From Sediminicoccus sp. KRV36 (GTDB lineage Bacteria > Pseudomonadota > Alphaproteobacteria > Acetobacterales > Acetobacteraceae), in the NCBI RefSeq assembly GCF_023243115.1, contig NZ_CP085081.1, forward strand, positions 2,170,001 through 2,234,000: a stretch of 64,000 nt of DNA, read 5' to 3'. Below, one piece after another: positions 18,773 to 27,016 of this stretch. The position numbers were made by a program, and so were the translations under genes. The stretch's first letter is position 1; the number at the start of each line of letters is the position of its first letter. The notes under the pieces were generated by a model that made no database searches, had not been told where the DNA came from, and worked only from the letters and a program-made list of their open reading frames with translations.

Positions 18773-19276
18773 ATGCCGCATGTCACACTCACGGTGAACG
18801 GCAAGTCACACAAGGTGGAGGTCGAGGGCCGCACATTGCTGGTGGAGTTGCTGCGCGAAAAGCTGCGCCTGACGGGCACGCATGTCGGCTGCGACACCAG
18901 CCAATGCGGCGCCTGCGTCGTCCATATCGACGGCCAGAGCGTGAAATCCTGCACCACGCTGGCCGTGATGTGCGAGGGCGCTTCGGTCACCACCATCGAG
19001 GGCCTGGCCCATGCCGATGGCACGCTGCATCCGATGCAGGAGGCGTTCCGCGAATACCACGCGCTGCAATGCGGCTTCTGCACGCCGGGGATGGTGATGT
19101 CCGCCGTGGACCTCGTCGCCAAGAACCCGCAGGGGCTGTCCGAGCAGGAAATCCGTGAGGGGCTGGAGGGCAATCTTTGCCGCTGCACCGGCTATCACAA
19201 CATCGTGAAGGCCATCGCCGCCGCACAGGATGTGATGCACGGCAAGCGCGAGACGATCGCCGCCGCCGCAGAGTGA
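18773..19276 (+). CDS. Xanthine oxidase-family small subunit, 2x[2Fe-2S] (CoxS/CutS-like)
   Basis: The 167-residue electron-transfer subunit has a plant-type ferredoxin cluster on C40, C45, C48 and C60. A second cluster sits in the alpha-helical domain on C100, C103, C136 and C138 (QCGFCTPGM and CRCTGY). It passes electrons from the molybdenum site in the large subunit to FAD in the medium subunit. The start follows GGGAGACGG. It is the first gene of a small-large-medium run. The 68-bp gap upstream may hold its promoter; a TTGACG lies near 18709, but I see no convincing -10 element. Confidence 0.93.
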   Translation: MPHVTLTVNGKSHKVEVEGRTLLVELLREKLRLTGTHVGCDTSQCGACVVHIDGQSVKSCTTLAVMCEGASVTTIEGLAHADGTLHPMQEAFREYHALQCGFCTPGMVMSAVDLVAKNPQGLSEQEIREGLEGNLCRCTGYHNIVKAIAAAQDVMHGKRETIAAAAE

Positions 19277-19358
19277 TCAAGCGGGCCTAAGCGGCGCCAA
19301 AGCCGCGGCCCGGGTGGGGTGAGCTGATCACCCCACCGCCAACAGGGAGGGATTGCGC

Positions 19359-21731
19359 ATGAACGTCGTCACGCCGTTCGAAGGCATCGGTGCGAGCGTC
19401 CGCCGGAAAGAGGATCTGCGATTCCTCTCCGGCCGCGGGCAATACACGGATGACATCAACCGCCCCGGCCAGGCGCATGCCTGGATCCTGCGCAGCCAGC
19501 ACGCCCATGCGCGCATCCTCTCACTGGACACGGCGGCCGCTTCGGCCATGCCGGGGGTGGTCGCCATCTTCACCAGTGCCGACCTTGCGGCCATCGGCGG
19601 CATTCCCTGCGGCTGGCAGATCCACAACAAGGACGGCACGCCGATGGCGGAGCCGAAGCACCCCGTCCTCGCCGAGGGCAAGGTGCGCCATGTGGGTGAC
19701 CCCATCGCCGTCGTCATCGCCGAAACGCGCAGCCAGGCGCGTGATGCGGGCGAGGCGATCGTGGTGGAGTTCGAGGTGCTGCCCGGCATCAGCCAGACCA
19801 CGGCGGCGCTGGCCACCGACGCGCCCCGCGTGCATGACGATGTGGCTGGCAACACCTGCTACGACTGGCATATCGGCGACAAGGCGATGGTGGATGCCGC
19901 CTTCGAGAAGGCCGCGCATCGCGTGGTGTTTGAAACCACCAACCAGCGCCTGGTGCCCAATGCCATGGAGCCGCGCTGCGCCGTGGGCGACTACGACACC
20001 GCCACGGGCGAGCATACGCTGTTCACCACCAGCCAGAATCCGCATGTCATCCGGCTGCTGATGGGCGCCTTCGTGCTGCAGATCCCCGAGAGCAAGCTGC
20101 GCGTCGTGGCCCCCGATGTGGGCGGCGGCTTCGGCAGCAAGATCTACCATTACGCCGAGGAGGCGATCGTCACCTGGGCCGCCGCCAAGCTCGGCCGCGC
20201 GGTGAAATGGACGGCCGACCGGACCGAGGCCTTCATGTCCGACGCGCATGGCCGGGACCATGTGACCCGCGCCGAACTGGCGCTGGACAAGGAGGGGACG
20301 TTCCTCGCACTCCGCGTGGACACCCATGCCAATATGGGCGCCTATCTCTCGACCTTCGCGCCCTGTGTGCCGACCTATCTCTACGCGACACTGCTGGCCG
20401 GCGTGTATTCGACGCCCGCCATCTATGCCGAGGTGAAGGCCGTCTTTACCAACACGGTGCCGGTGGATGCCTATCGCGGTGCGGGCCGCCCGGAGGCGAC
20501 CTATCTGATCGAGCGGCTGGTGGATGTCGCGGCCAAGCAATGCGGCTTTGACAAGATCAAGCTGCGCCGCCGCAACTTCATCCCGACCGACGCCTTCCCG
20601 TACCAGACGCCCGTCGCCCTGCAATATGACAGCGGCGATTATTTCTCGACGCTGGACCAGGCGCTGGAAACGGCGGATTGGGCCGGCTTCGAGGCGCGGC
20701 GCGCGAAAGCGAGGCTGCATGGCAAGCTGCGCGGGATTGGCATTTCCACCTATCTGGAGGCCTGCGGCATCGCGCCTTCGGCCGTGGTGGGCTCGCTCGG
20801 CGCGCGGGCGGGGCTTTATGAGGTGGGCGTGATCCGCGTGCACCCGACAGGCTCGGTGACCGTGCTGACCGGCGCGCATAGCCATGGCCAGGGCCATGAG
20901 ACGACCTTCGCGCAGCTGGTCTGTGACAAGCTGGGCGTGCCCGTGAGCAATGTGGATATCGTGCATGGCGATACGGCCAAGGTGCCTTTCGGCATGGGCA
21001 CCTATGGCTCGCGCTCTTTGGCGGTCGGCGGCTCGGCCATGGAGAAGGCGATGGACAAGATCATCGCCAAAGGCAAGCGAATCGCAGCCCATCTGATGGA
21101 AGCGAGCGTCGAGGATATCGAGTTCGACCGCGGTACGTTCCGCGTGGCGGGCACCGACAAGACGAAATCCCTGACCGACATCAGCCTCGCGGCCTATGTC
21201 CCGCACAACTACCCGATTGACGAGATCGAGCCCGGGCTGGAGGAAACCGCCTTCTACGACCCGAAGAACTTCACCTATCCCGGCGGCTGCCACATCGCCG
21301 AGGTGGAGATCGAGATCGAGACGGGCCACGTCACCCTCATCAACTTCACGGCGGTGGATGATGTGGGCCGCGTCATCAACCCGATGATCGTGGCCGGCCA
21401 GGTGCAGGGCGGGGTTGCCCAGGGGGTGGGCCAAGCGTTGCTGGAGGCTTGCATTTACGACGCGGATGGCCAGCTGCTGAGTGGCTCGATGATGGACTAC
21501 ACCATGCCGCGCGCCGATGATCTGGCGCCGGTCAGTGTGGCCACCCACGCCACGCTCTGCACCCACAACCCGCTGGGCGTGAAGGGCTGCGGCGAGGTGG
21601 GGGCCATCGGCTCGCCGCCCGCGGTGATCAATGCGGTGGTGGATGCATTGCGTGATTATGGTGTGGAACATGTCGAGATGCCCGCGACAGCGCCGAAAAT
21701 CTGGTCCATCATTCACGGCAAGACAGTCTGA
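19359..21731 (+). CDS. Xanthine oxidase-family molybdenum subunit, form II CoxL-like
   Basis: The 790-residue large subunit holds the molybdenum-cytosine-dinucleotide site. The start is the ATG at 19359 after AGGGAGG; an in-frame TTG six bases earlier is too close. The active-site loop reads AYRGAGR at residues 371-377. This is the form II signature, not the AYxCSFR of true CO dehydrogenase, so carbon monoxide is unlikely to be the main substrate. The Q-loop GGGFGSK and the C-terminal glutamate in [11 protein letters not shown] are present. The family hydroxylates aromatic heterocycles, aldehydes or similar compounds. No cox accessory genes are in the window. Confidence 0.92.
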   Translation: MNVVTPFEGIGASVRRKEDLRFLSGRGQYTDDINRPGQAHAWILRSQHAHARILSLDTAAASAMPGVVAIFTSADLAAIGGIPCGWQIHNKDGTPMAEPKHPVLAEGKVRHVGDPIAVVIAETRSQARDAGEAIVVEFEVLPGISQTTAALATDAPRVHDDVAGNTCYDWHIGDKAMVDAAFEKAAHRVVFETTNQRLVPNAMEPRCAVGDYDTATGEHTLFTTSQNPHVIRLLMGAFVLQIPESKLRVVAPDVGGGFGSKIYHYAEEAIVTWAAAKLGRAVKWTADRTEAFMSDAHGRDHVTRAELALDKEGTFLALRVDTHANMGAYLSTFAPCVPTYLYATLLAGVYSTPAIYAEVKAVFTNTVPVDAYRGAGRPEATYLIERLVDVAAKQCGFDKIKLRRRNFIPTDAFPYQTPVALQYDSGDYFSTLDQALETADWAGFEARRAKARLHGKLRGIGISTYLEACGIAPSAVVGSLGARAGLYEVGVIRVHPTGSVTVLTGAHSHGQGHETTFAQLVCDKLGVPVSNVDIVHGDTAKVPFGMGTYGSRSLAVGGSAMEKAMDKIIAKGKRIAAHLMEASVEDIEFDRGTFRVAGTDKTKSLTDISLAAYVPHNYPIDEIEPGLEETAFYDPKNFTYPGGCHIAEVEIEIETGHVTLINFTAVDDVGRVINPMIVAGQVQGGVAQGVGQALLEACIYDADGQLLSGSMMDYTMPRADDLAPVSVATHATLCTHNPLGVKGCGEVGAIGSPPAVINAVVDALRDYGVEHVEMPATAPKIWSIIHGKTV

Positions 21732-21745
21732 CATGGATAGCCGCC

Positions 21746-21771
21746 GCCTGAACGCCGAAGGCGTGAATCAG
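21746..21771 (+). repeat. Short hairpin repeat related to the 41.7-kb tandem element
   Basis: CCTGA and GTGAATCAG flank an inner palindrome (ACGCCGAAGGCGT) between the large- and medium-subunit genes. The same framing (GCCTGA and GTGAATCAG around a GC hairpin) occurs in the tandem units near 41.7 kb, so I take them as one repeat family with variable cores. Confidence 0.5.
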
Positions 21772-21801
21772 CCGGCGTCACGACCCAAGGAGTGACCAAG
21801 A

Positions 21802-22596
21802 ATGTATGATTTCGCCTATCACAAGCCCTCCTCCGTGGCGGATGCCGTCAAGCTGCTGGCCGCTGATCCGGATGCCAAGCCGGTCTCGGGCGGGCATACG
21901 CTGCTGCCGGCGCTGAAGCACCGGCTGAACAAGCCCTCGGCCCTGGTGGACCTCTCCGGCATTGCCGAGATGAAGGGCGTGAAGCGCGTCGGCAACGCGA
22001 TCGTGATCGGCGCGCTGACCAAGCACGCCGAAGTCGCGAACAGCGCCGAGGTGAAGGCCGCCATCCCGGCCCTGGCCTACATGGCGAGCCATATCGGCGA
22101 CAACCAGGTGCGCAATCGCGGGACCATCGGCGGTTCCGTCGCCAATAACGATCCGGCCGCGGATTATCCGGCCGCCGTGCTGGGTCTGGGTGCGACCATC
22201 CACACCAGCAAGCGCAAGATCGCGGCCGATGACTTCTTCCAGGGGATGTTCACGACGGCGCTGGAGGAGGGTGAAATCCTCGTCGCCATCGAATTTCCGA
22301 TCCCGGAAAAGGCCGGCTACGCCAAGCTGAAGAATCCGGCCAGCCGCTATGTCATGGCCGGCGCCTTCATCTCCAAGGGCCCGATGGGGCTGCGCGTCGC
22401 CATCAATGGCGCGGCCCCCTGCGTGTTCCGCCAGGCGGATATGGAAGCGGCACTCGGCCGCAGCTGGTCCGCCGATGCGGTGGCCGGCATCAAGCAGGAT
22501 GCGGATGGGCTGAACAGCGATATCCACGGCAGCGCCGAGTATCGCGCGCATCTGGTGGGCGTGATGGCCAAGCGGGCGGTTGCCGCGGCGGGGTGA
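21802..22596 (+). CDS. Xanthine oxidase-family FAD subunit (CoxM-like)
   Basis: The 264-residue medium subunit has a FAD-binding PCMH-type fold. The FAD motifs are AKPVSGGHTLLP near residue 30 and the TIGGS segment in NRGTIGGSVANNDPAADYP. It accepts electrons from the small subunit and passes them to an acceptor. The start follows AAGGAG. It completes the S-L-M set. The stop overlaps a possible GTG start of the next gene. Confidence 0.93.
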   Translation: MYDFAYHKPSSVADAVKLLAADPDAKPVSGGHTLLPALKHRLNKPSALVDLSGIAEMKGVKRVGNAIVIGALTKHAEVANSAEVKAAIPALAYMASHIGDNQVRNRGTIGGSVANNDPAADYPAAVLGLGATIHTSKRKIAADDFFQGMFTTALEEGEILVAIEFPIPEKAGYAKLKNPASRYVMAGAFISKGPMGLRVAINGAAPCVFRQADMEAALGRSWSADAVAGIKQDADGLNSDIHGSAEYRAHLVGVMAKRAVAAAG

Positions 22597-22601
22597 TCGC
22601 C

Positions 22602-23237
22602 ATGGCGGGCGGGCAGCTTCTGCTTTTCCTGCTCGCCGCCACGGTCCTGGCCCTGACGCCTGGGCCCGGCATGTTCTACGTCGGCGCCCGCACCTTGGCG
22701 GGTGGCTTGGGTGAGGGGCTTGCCTCCACCCTGGGCACTGGCCTTGGCGGCATGGTTCATGTGCTGGCTGCGGCCTTCGGCCTCTCCGCCCTGATCCTGG
22801 CCAGCGCCGAAGCCTTTACCGTGATGAAATTTCTGGGCGGCTGCTATCTTCTTTGGCTGGGCTGGCGGAGCTGGCGCGATGCCGGGGTGCTGCTGCCCGC
22901 CCATGCGCCGCTGCCGCCGCTGGGCTTGCGCCGGGCCTTGCGCGAAGGCGCCGTGGTCGAGGCGCTGAACCCGAAAACCGCGTTGTTCTTCCTGGCCTTC
23001 CTGCCGCAATTCGTTGTGCCGGATCGCGGTGACGTGGTGGCGCAGTTCCTCCTGCTCGGATGCATTTGCGTGGCGCTGAATACGCTGGTGGATGCGGGTG
23101 TCGCGCTGGCGGCGGGGCGTGTGCGTGAGCGGCTTGGCGCCCGGCAGGGCTTGCTGCGGCGGCTGCGCCAGGGCAGTGCCGGGCTGATCATGGCGCTGGG
23201 GCTGGGTGTCCTGCTGCTACGCCGGCCTTCAGGCTGA
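22602..23237 (+). CDS. LysE/RhtB-family exporter
   Basis: The 211-residue inner-membrane protein has about six segments. It has the family signature ALTPGPGMFYV near residue 20 and EALNPKTALFFLAFLPQFV in the middle. Members export amino acids such as lysine, arginine, homoserine or threonine. I prefer the ATG at 22602; a GTG at 22593 overlaps the previous stop and adds three residues. Coupling with the hydroxylase genes suggests it might export a product or related compound, but this is inference. Confidence 0.87.
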   Translation: MAGGQLLLFLLAATVLALTPGPGMFYVGARTLAGGLGEGLASTLGTGLGGMVHVLAAAFGLSALILASAEAFTVMKFLGGCYLLWLGWRSWRDAGVLLPAHAPLPPLGLRRALREGAVVEALNPKTALFFLAFLPQFVVPDRGDVVAQFLLLGCICVALNTLVDAGVALAAGRVRERLGARQGLLRRLRQGSAGLIMALGLGVLLLRRPSG

Positions 23238-23279
23238 CGCTGGCTTGCCCGTGGCCGCCCGCCATGGCCCAATGTGGCG

Positions 23280-23675
23280 ATGGAACTCGACAATCCCGGC
23301 GTCATCGCCGAAGCCCGCGCCGTCTTCGACACCTACGAAGACGCGCTGATGAACAACCGCACCGAGGTGCTCGACGGCATCTTCTGGGCCGATCCCCGCA
23401 CGGTGCGCTTCGGCATCACCGAGATCCTCTACGGGATCGAGGCGATCCGCGCCTTCCGCTCCAGCGTGAAGGCCTATGCGAAGCGGGTGCAGAAGCGCGT
23501 CCACATCACCAGCTTCGGCCAGGATTTTGCCTGTACCCATCTGGAATATGAGCGCATCGGCACGGGGCTGATCGGGCGTGAGACGAAGATCATGGTGCGC
23601 CTGCGCGATATCGGCTGGCGGGTGGTGTCCGCGCATGTCTCGCTGCTGACCAGCAATGATCCAGGCCGCGTCTGA
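23280..23675 (+). CDS. AtzH/HpxZ-like (DUF3225) small protein
   Basis: The 131-residue protein has an NTF2-like fold of the AtzH group. The pattern is NPGVIAEARAVFDTYEDAL near the start, WADPRTVRFG, and the VKAYAKRVQKRVHITSFG region. The known relative AtzH (1,3-dicarboxyurea deaminase) works in cyanuric acid degradation beside AtzG and AtzE, and HpxZ occurs in oxalurate breakdown. The ATG at 23280 is used; an in-frame GTG at 23274 is also possible. The stop overlaps the next gene start (TGATG). An AtzG/AtzE-like pair lies 24 kb away. Confidence 0.72.
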   Translation: MELDNPGVIAEARAVFDTYEDALMNNRTEVLDGIFWADPRTVRFGITEILYGIEAIRAFRSSVKAYAKRVQKRVHITSFGQDFACTHLEYERIGTGLIGRETKIMVRLRDIGWRVVSAHVSLLTSNDPGRV

Positions 23676-24931
23676 TGAACGTCGCCATCCTGGGCGGCGG
23701 CATCGTCGGCGCCTGCACGGCACTCGCTGCCCAGCGCGCCGGCTTCGGGGTGACGCTGATCGAACCCGAGACAGCCGGCGGCGAGCAGGCGGCGAGCTAC
23801 GGCAATGGCTGCTGGCTCAGCCCCTCCAGCGTCGTGCCGCCGGCCGTGCCGGGGCTGTGGAAGAAGCTGCCGAAATTCCTGAGTGACCCGCTGGGCCCGC
23901 TCGCCATCCGCTGGCGCTATTTGCCCAAGGTGGCGCCCTGGCTGGTGCGCTACCTGCTGGCGGGCTGGACCGAGGCCAAGGTGATGCGCACCGGCCACGC
24001 GCTGCGCGCCCTGGTGGCCGGCGCGCCCGAACTCCATGCCGCATTGGCCGAGGAAGCGGGCGTCGGCCACCTGATCGAGCGGCGCGGCCTGCTCTACATC
24101 TACCCCAGCCGCGCCGATTTCGAGGCCGAGGCGCTGGCTTGGCGCGTGCGGCGGGAAACCGGCGTGCAATGGCTCGAAATCTCCGAGGATGAGCTGCGCC
24201 AGCGCGAGCCCGATCTGGACCGCCGCTACACCTTCGGCGTGCTGGTGGAGGAGGGGGGGCATTGCCTCAATCCCGGCGCCTATGTCGCCGCCCTCATCGC
24301 CCAGGCCGAGGCGCAGGGCATGCGCCGCGTGGCCGCGCGCGCCACGGGCTTCGTCATCGAGGGCGGCCGGCTGCAGGCCGTGCGGACCGACCAGGGCGAT
24401 GTGGCGGCCGAGCGCGCGATCATCTGCGCCGGCGCCCATTCGCGCGCACTGGCGCGTGCAGCGGGCGACGACCTGCCGCTCGAGACCGAGCGCGGCTACC
24501 ACGCCGTGATCGCGGGGGCCGAGGTCGGGCCGCGCACGCCCATGATGCCCTCGGACGGCAAGATGAGCCTGACCTGGACGGAGACAGGGCTGCGCGTGGC
24601 CGGCCAGGTGGAGATTGCCGGGCTGGAGGCGGCGCCCAACTGGAAGCGGGCCGAAATCCTGCGCGACCATCTGTTGCGCAGCTTCCCGGGCCTGCCGCGC
24701 GAGGTTCCGTCCGGGCGGCTGCGCGTCTGGATGGGGCATCGCCCTTCCATGCCGGATGGCCTGCCCTGCCTGGGGCCCGCTTCGGCCAGCGCCGATATCC
24801 TGCACGGATTCGGCCATGGCCATGTCGGGCTGGTGGCCGCGCCGCGCAGCGCGGCATTGCTGGCGGCGATGCTGGCCGGCGCGCCAATGCCCTTCCCGGC
24901 GGAGCCTTATTCGCCCCATCGTTTCGCTTGA
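23675..24931 (+). CDS. D-amino-acid dehydrogenase-like FAD oxidoreductase (DAO family)
   Basis: The 418-residue flavoprotein has an N-terminal Rossmann motif, GGGIVGACTALAAQRAG at residues 7-23, and the DadA-like YGNGCWLSPSSVVP segment. It also has FVIEGGRLQAVRT in the middle and a C-terminal GFGHGHVGLV flavin-contact motif. Such enzymes oxidise D-amino acids, sarcosine-like amines or glycine. The start overlaps the AtzH-like gene by one base, implying coupled production, so the substrate might be a nitrogen-rich compound. The exact substrate is unknown. Confidence 0.85.
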   Translation: MNVAILGGGIVGACTALAAQRAGFGVTLIEPETAGGEQAASYGNGCWLSPSSVVPPAVPGLWKKLPKFLSDPLGPLAIRWRYLPKVAPWLVRYLLAGWTEAKVMRTGHALRALVAGAPELHAALAEEAGVGHLIERRGLLYIYPSRADFEAEALAWRVRRETGVQWLEISEDELRQREPDLDRRYTFGVLVEEGGHCLNPGAYVAALIAQAEAQGMRRVAARATGFVIEGGRLQAVRTDQGDVAAERAIICAGAHSRALARAAGDDLPLETERGYHAVIAGAEVGPRTPMMPSDGKMSLTWTETGLRVAGQVEIAGLEAAPNWKRAEILRDHLLRSFPGLPREVPSGRLRVWMGHRPSMPDGLPCLGPASASADILHGFGHGHVGLVAAPRSAALLAAMLAGAPMPFPAEPYSPHRFA

Positions 24932-25030
24932 TGTTTTCGCGTGCATTTCTGAAGCGGCGGTGGCAATCTGTACAACAGCCGGCCCAGCATCCCGTTTGGC
25001 TGCGAACACTAGCGTGGATTGAAGAACGAC

Positions 25031-25843
25031 GTGTCTGACGATTATGCGCCTACGGGCGGTGACACTGGCCTGATCGAGGCCAAGGTGAAGTGGTATAATG
25101 GGCGCAAGGGCTTCGGCTTCGTGCTCGGACCAGATGGGCAGGATGTGTTCTTCCACGCATCGGCGCTGACGGATGCGGGCATCGAGCAGCCCGATACCGA
25201 TGATATTCTGATGTGCGAGATCGGGTCGGACCGGCAGGGCCGCCGGCTCGTCACGCGCATCACCGAACTCAAGCGCGGCCCTGGTGGCGGCATGGGTGGT
25301 GGCGGCGGCGCCCCGCGCGGTGGCTTTGGCGATCGTCCGCCGCGCCGCGACTTCGGTGGCCCCCCGGGTGGGGGTGGTGGCTTTGGCGACCGTCCGCCGC
25401 GCCGCGATTTCGGTGGCCCCCCGGGTGGGGGCGGTGGCTTTGGCGATCGTCCGCCGCGCCGGGACTTCGGTGGCCCCCCGGGTGGGGGCGGTGGCTTTGG
25501 CGACCGTCCGCCGCGCCGTGACTTTGGTGGCCCGCCCGGTGGTGGTGGTGGTGGTGGCTTCGGCGCCCCGCGTTCGGGTGGCTTCGGTGGTGGGGATCGC
25601 GGTCCGCCGCGCCGCAACTTCGACGAAGGCACCGGCCCGGTCTATCCGCTGAACGGCACCGTGAAGTGGTTCGACCAGGTGCGCGGCTTCGGCTTCGTGA
25701 CGCCGGAAGATGGCGGGCAGGACGTGTTCCTGCACTCCTCCGTGCTGACGCGCGCCGGCCGCACCGACCTCGCCCAGGGCGAGAAGGTCTCGCTCGATGT
25801 GCGTGACGGCCAGCGTGGCCGCCAGGCGATCGGCATGAAGTAA
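25031..25843 (+). CDS. Double cold-shock-domain protein with a repetitive Gly/Arg/Pro linker
   Basis: The 270-residue protein has two cold-shock domains. The first (about residues 14-85) carries RNP1 KGFGFV and RNP2 VFFH. The second (about 200-270) carries RGFGFV and VFLHSS. They are joined by a roughly 115-residue low-complexity linker with four 19-residue copies containing FGDRPPRRDFGG, similar to RGG-type RNA-binding regions. Double-CSD proteins are usual in alphaproteobacteria, but this long repetitive linker is unusual. It probably acts as an RNA chaperone. I chose GTG at 25031; a TTG at 25019 in the same frame is possible. The 99-bp leader upstream is comparatively AT-rich. A clear terminator follows. 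Confidence 0.9.
   Translation: MSDDYAPTGGDTGLIEAKVKWYNGRKGFGFVLGPDGQDVFFHASALTDAGIEQPDTDDILMCEIGSDRQGRRLVTRITELKRGPGGGMGGGGGAPRGGFGDRPPRRDFGGPPGGGGGFGDRPPRRDFGGPPGGGGGFGDRPPRRDFGGPPGGGGGFGDRPPRRDFGGPPGGGGGGGFGAPRSGGFGGGDRGPPRRNFDEGTGPVYPLNGTVKWFDQVRGFGFVTPEDGGQDVFLHSSVLTRAGRTDLAQGEKVSLDVRDGQRGRQAIGMK
25319..25546 (+). repeat. 57-bp tandem coding repeat, four copies
   Basis: Four consecutive 57-bp units start at 25319, 25376, 25433 and 25490, differing only at a few third positions. They encode the Gly/Asp/Arg/Pro linker of the cold-shock protein. A partial, diverged fifth unit follows. Slippage or recombination could change the copy number. Confidence 0.92.
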
Positions 25844-25870
25844 GCCTCGCACCTCGGCGCTGGCTTGGCG

Positions 25871-25900
25871 AAGGCCCCGCGGGAGATCGCGGGGCCTTTT
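25871..25900 (+). terminator. Rho-independent terminator of the cold-shock gene
   Basis: An 11-bp perfect stem (AAGGCCCCGCG with CGCGGGGCCTT), loop GGAGAT, then TTTTGCGTTTC. It lies 28 bp after the stop codon. Confidence 0.88.
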
Positions 25901-25935
25901 GCGTTTCTTAACCCGGCCGCGCGCAGCGTCCCGCG

Positions 25936-26229
25936 ATGCGCGCGCTGTTCCTCATCCTGTTCCTCGCCTCTCCCGCCGCCGCACAGGTGCCGGTCTGCAA
26001 CGCCCCGCGCGAGGGGATGACGGCCTGCTTCGACGGTCGCCTGTGCCGCTGCCGCTTCGAGATCGGCGGGCAGCTTACGGGCCGGCCGGATGCGCATCGC
26101 TGGGATTGCGGGGCGCTGCGCCCCGATTGCCGGCCCGCACCCGCAACGCTCCCCAACCTCGACGCGCCGCCCTGGCCGCAGCACATCCCGCCGCCGCAGC
26201 TCTGGATCGAGCCGCGCAAGCCGCGCTGA
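25936..26229 (+). CDS. Small secreted cysteine-containing hypothetical protein
   Basis: The 97-residue protein has a clear signal peptide (MRALFLILFLASPAAAQ). The mature part carries six cysteines (VPVC, TAC, LCRC and two DC), so up to three disulfides are possible. The tail is proline- and tryptophan-rich (PPWPQHIPPPQLW). I do not recognise a family. It begins 36 bp after the terminator of the cold-shock gene, leaving little space for its own promoter, which adds some doubt. The gene converges with the racemase-like gene only 3 bp away. Confidence 0.6.
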   Translation: MRALFLILFLASPAAAQVPVCNAPREGMTACFDGRLCRCRFEIGGQLTGRPDAHRWDCGALRPDCRPAPATLPNLDAPPWPQHIPPPQLWIEPRKPR

Positions 26230-26232
26230 CGC

Positions 26233-26955
26233 TCAGAAGCGGCGGGGCCGCAGCCCGGCCTGGAACCAGTTGATCATCGCGTAGATGTCATGCACCGGCA
26301 GCCCGGTCGCCGCCGCCACATCCGCCGCATAGGGCGGCATGTTGGTGCATTCCAGCACGATGGCGCCAACCTCCGGATGTGCCGCCACGAGGCGGGCGGC
26401 CGCATCCAGGATATCCTGCCGGGCCAGCTCCACATCCAGGTCATTCTTCTCGGCGCGGATCAGCACGCGGAAGAATTCCCGCCCGCCCTCCGTGCCCTCC
26501 ATCGGCACATCGAGCGGCACGCCGGCCGCCGCGAGGTGCCGCGGCGTCACACCCGCCTTGTTCACCGTGATCACGCCGACACGCCGGCCGGGCGGCAGTG
26601 TCGCCTGCACCCAGGGCACCTGCATCAAGGCGGAGGTGGCCACCGGCACCCGGACGGCCTCGGCCAGCTCGCGCTGGAACAGGGAGAGAAAGCCGCAATT
26701 GGTGGTGATGCCCTCGGCCCCCAGATCCACCAGCTCCCGCGCGGCTTCGATGAAGGCGTCGAGCAGCCCGGCGGCGCCTTGTTCGACGACGCGCGCGGGT
26801 GTCGCGCCGCGCACCACGCGGAACAGCACGGGGAAATTCCAGGTCAGCCCATTGCCCATATCGCCGAGGATGCGCGGAAACCGGGCTTCCAGCATGAGAA
26901 TGCCGAGCGGCGCGCCATAGATGGACTTGCCCCCGCGCGCGATCTGTCCTGCCAT
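26233..26955 (-). CDS. Aspartate/glutamate racemase superfamily protein
   Basis: The 240-residue protein has the two-cysteine active-site arrangement of the Asp/Glu racemase superfamily: C in GITTNCGFLSLF and C in IVLECTNMPPYA. The opening KSIYGAPLGILMLEARFPRI is typical of a subgroup often annotated simply as racemase family. The superfamily includes hydantoin racemase and maleate isomerase, so the reaction is not certain. Two adjacent ATGs exist; the second (26955) is better spaced from GGAGGG. A longer frame upstream runs into the opposite-strand Bug gene and is not used. It is divergent from the Bug receptor at 27017, which may bring in its substrate. Confidence 0.8.
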   Translation of the reverse strand: MAGQIARGGKSIYGAPLGILMLEARFPRILGDMGNGLTWNFPVLFRVVRGATPARVVEQGAAGLLDAFIEAARELVDLGAEGITTNCGFLSLFQRELAEAVRVPVATSALMQVPWVQATLPPGRRVGVITVNKAGVTPRHLAAAGVPLDVPMEGTEGGREFFRVLIRAEKNDLDVELARQDILDAAARLVAAHPEVGAIVLECTNMPPYAADVAAATGLPVHDIYAMINWFQAGLRPRRF

Positions 26956-27016
26956 CATTCCCTCCCGGCTTGAGCGGGCGTAGATAAGCAGCGACCCGCC
27001 TGAAGGAGAACCCGCC

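Noticed and set aside
18773..22596. Aerobic carbon monoxide dehydrogenase
   Set aside because: The large subunit has the form II loop AYRGAGR and there are no CoxD/E/F accessory genes.
25319..25546. Possible CRISPR array or satellite
   Set aside because: 57-bp units have no unique spacers and encode a regular linker of the cold-shock protein.
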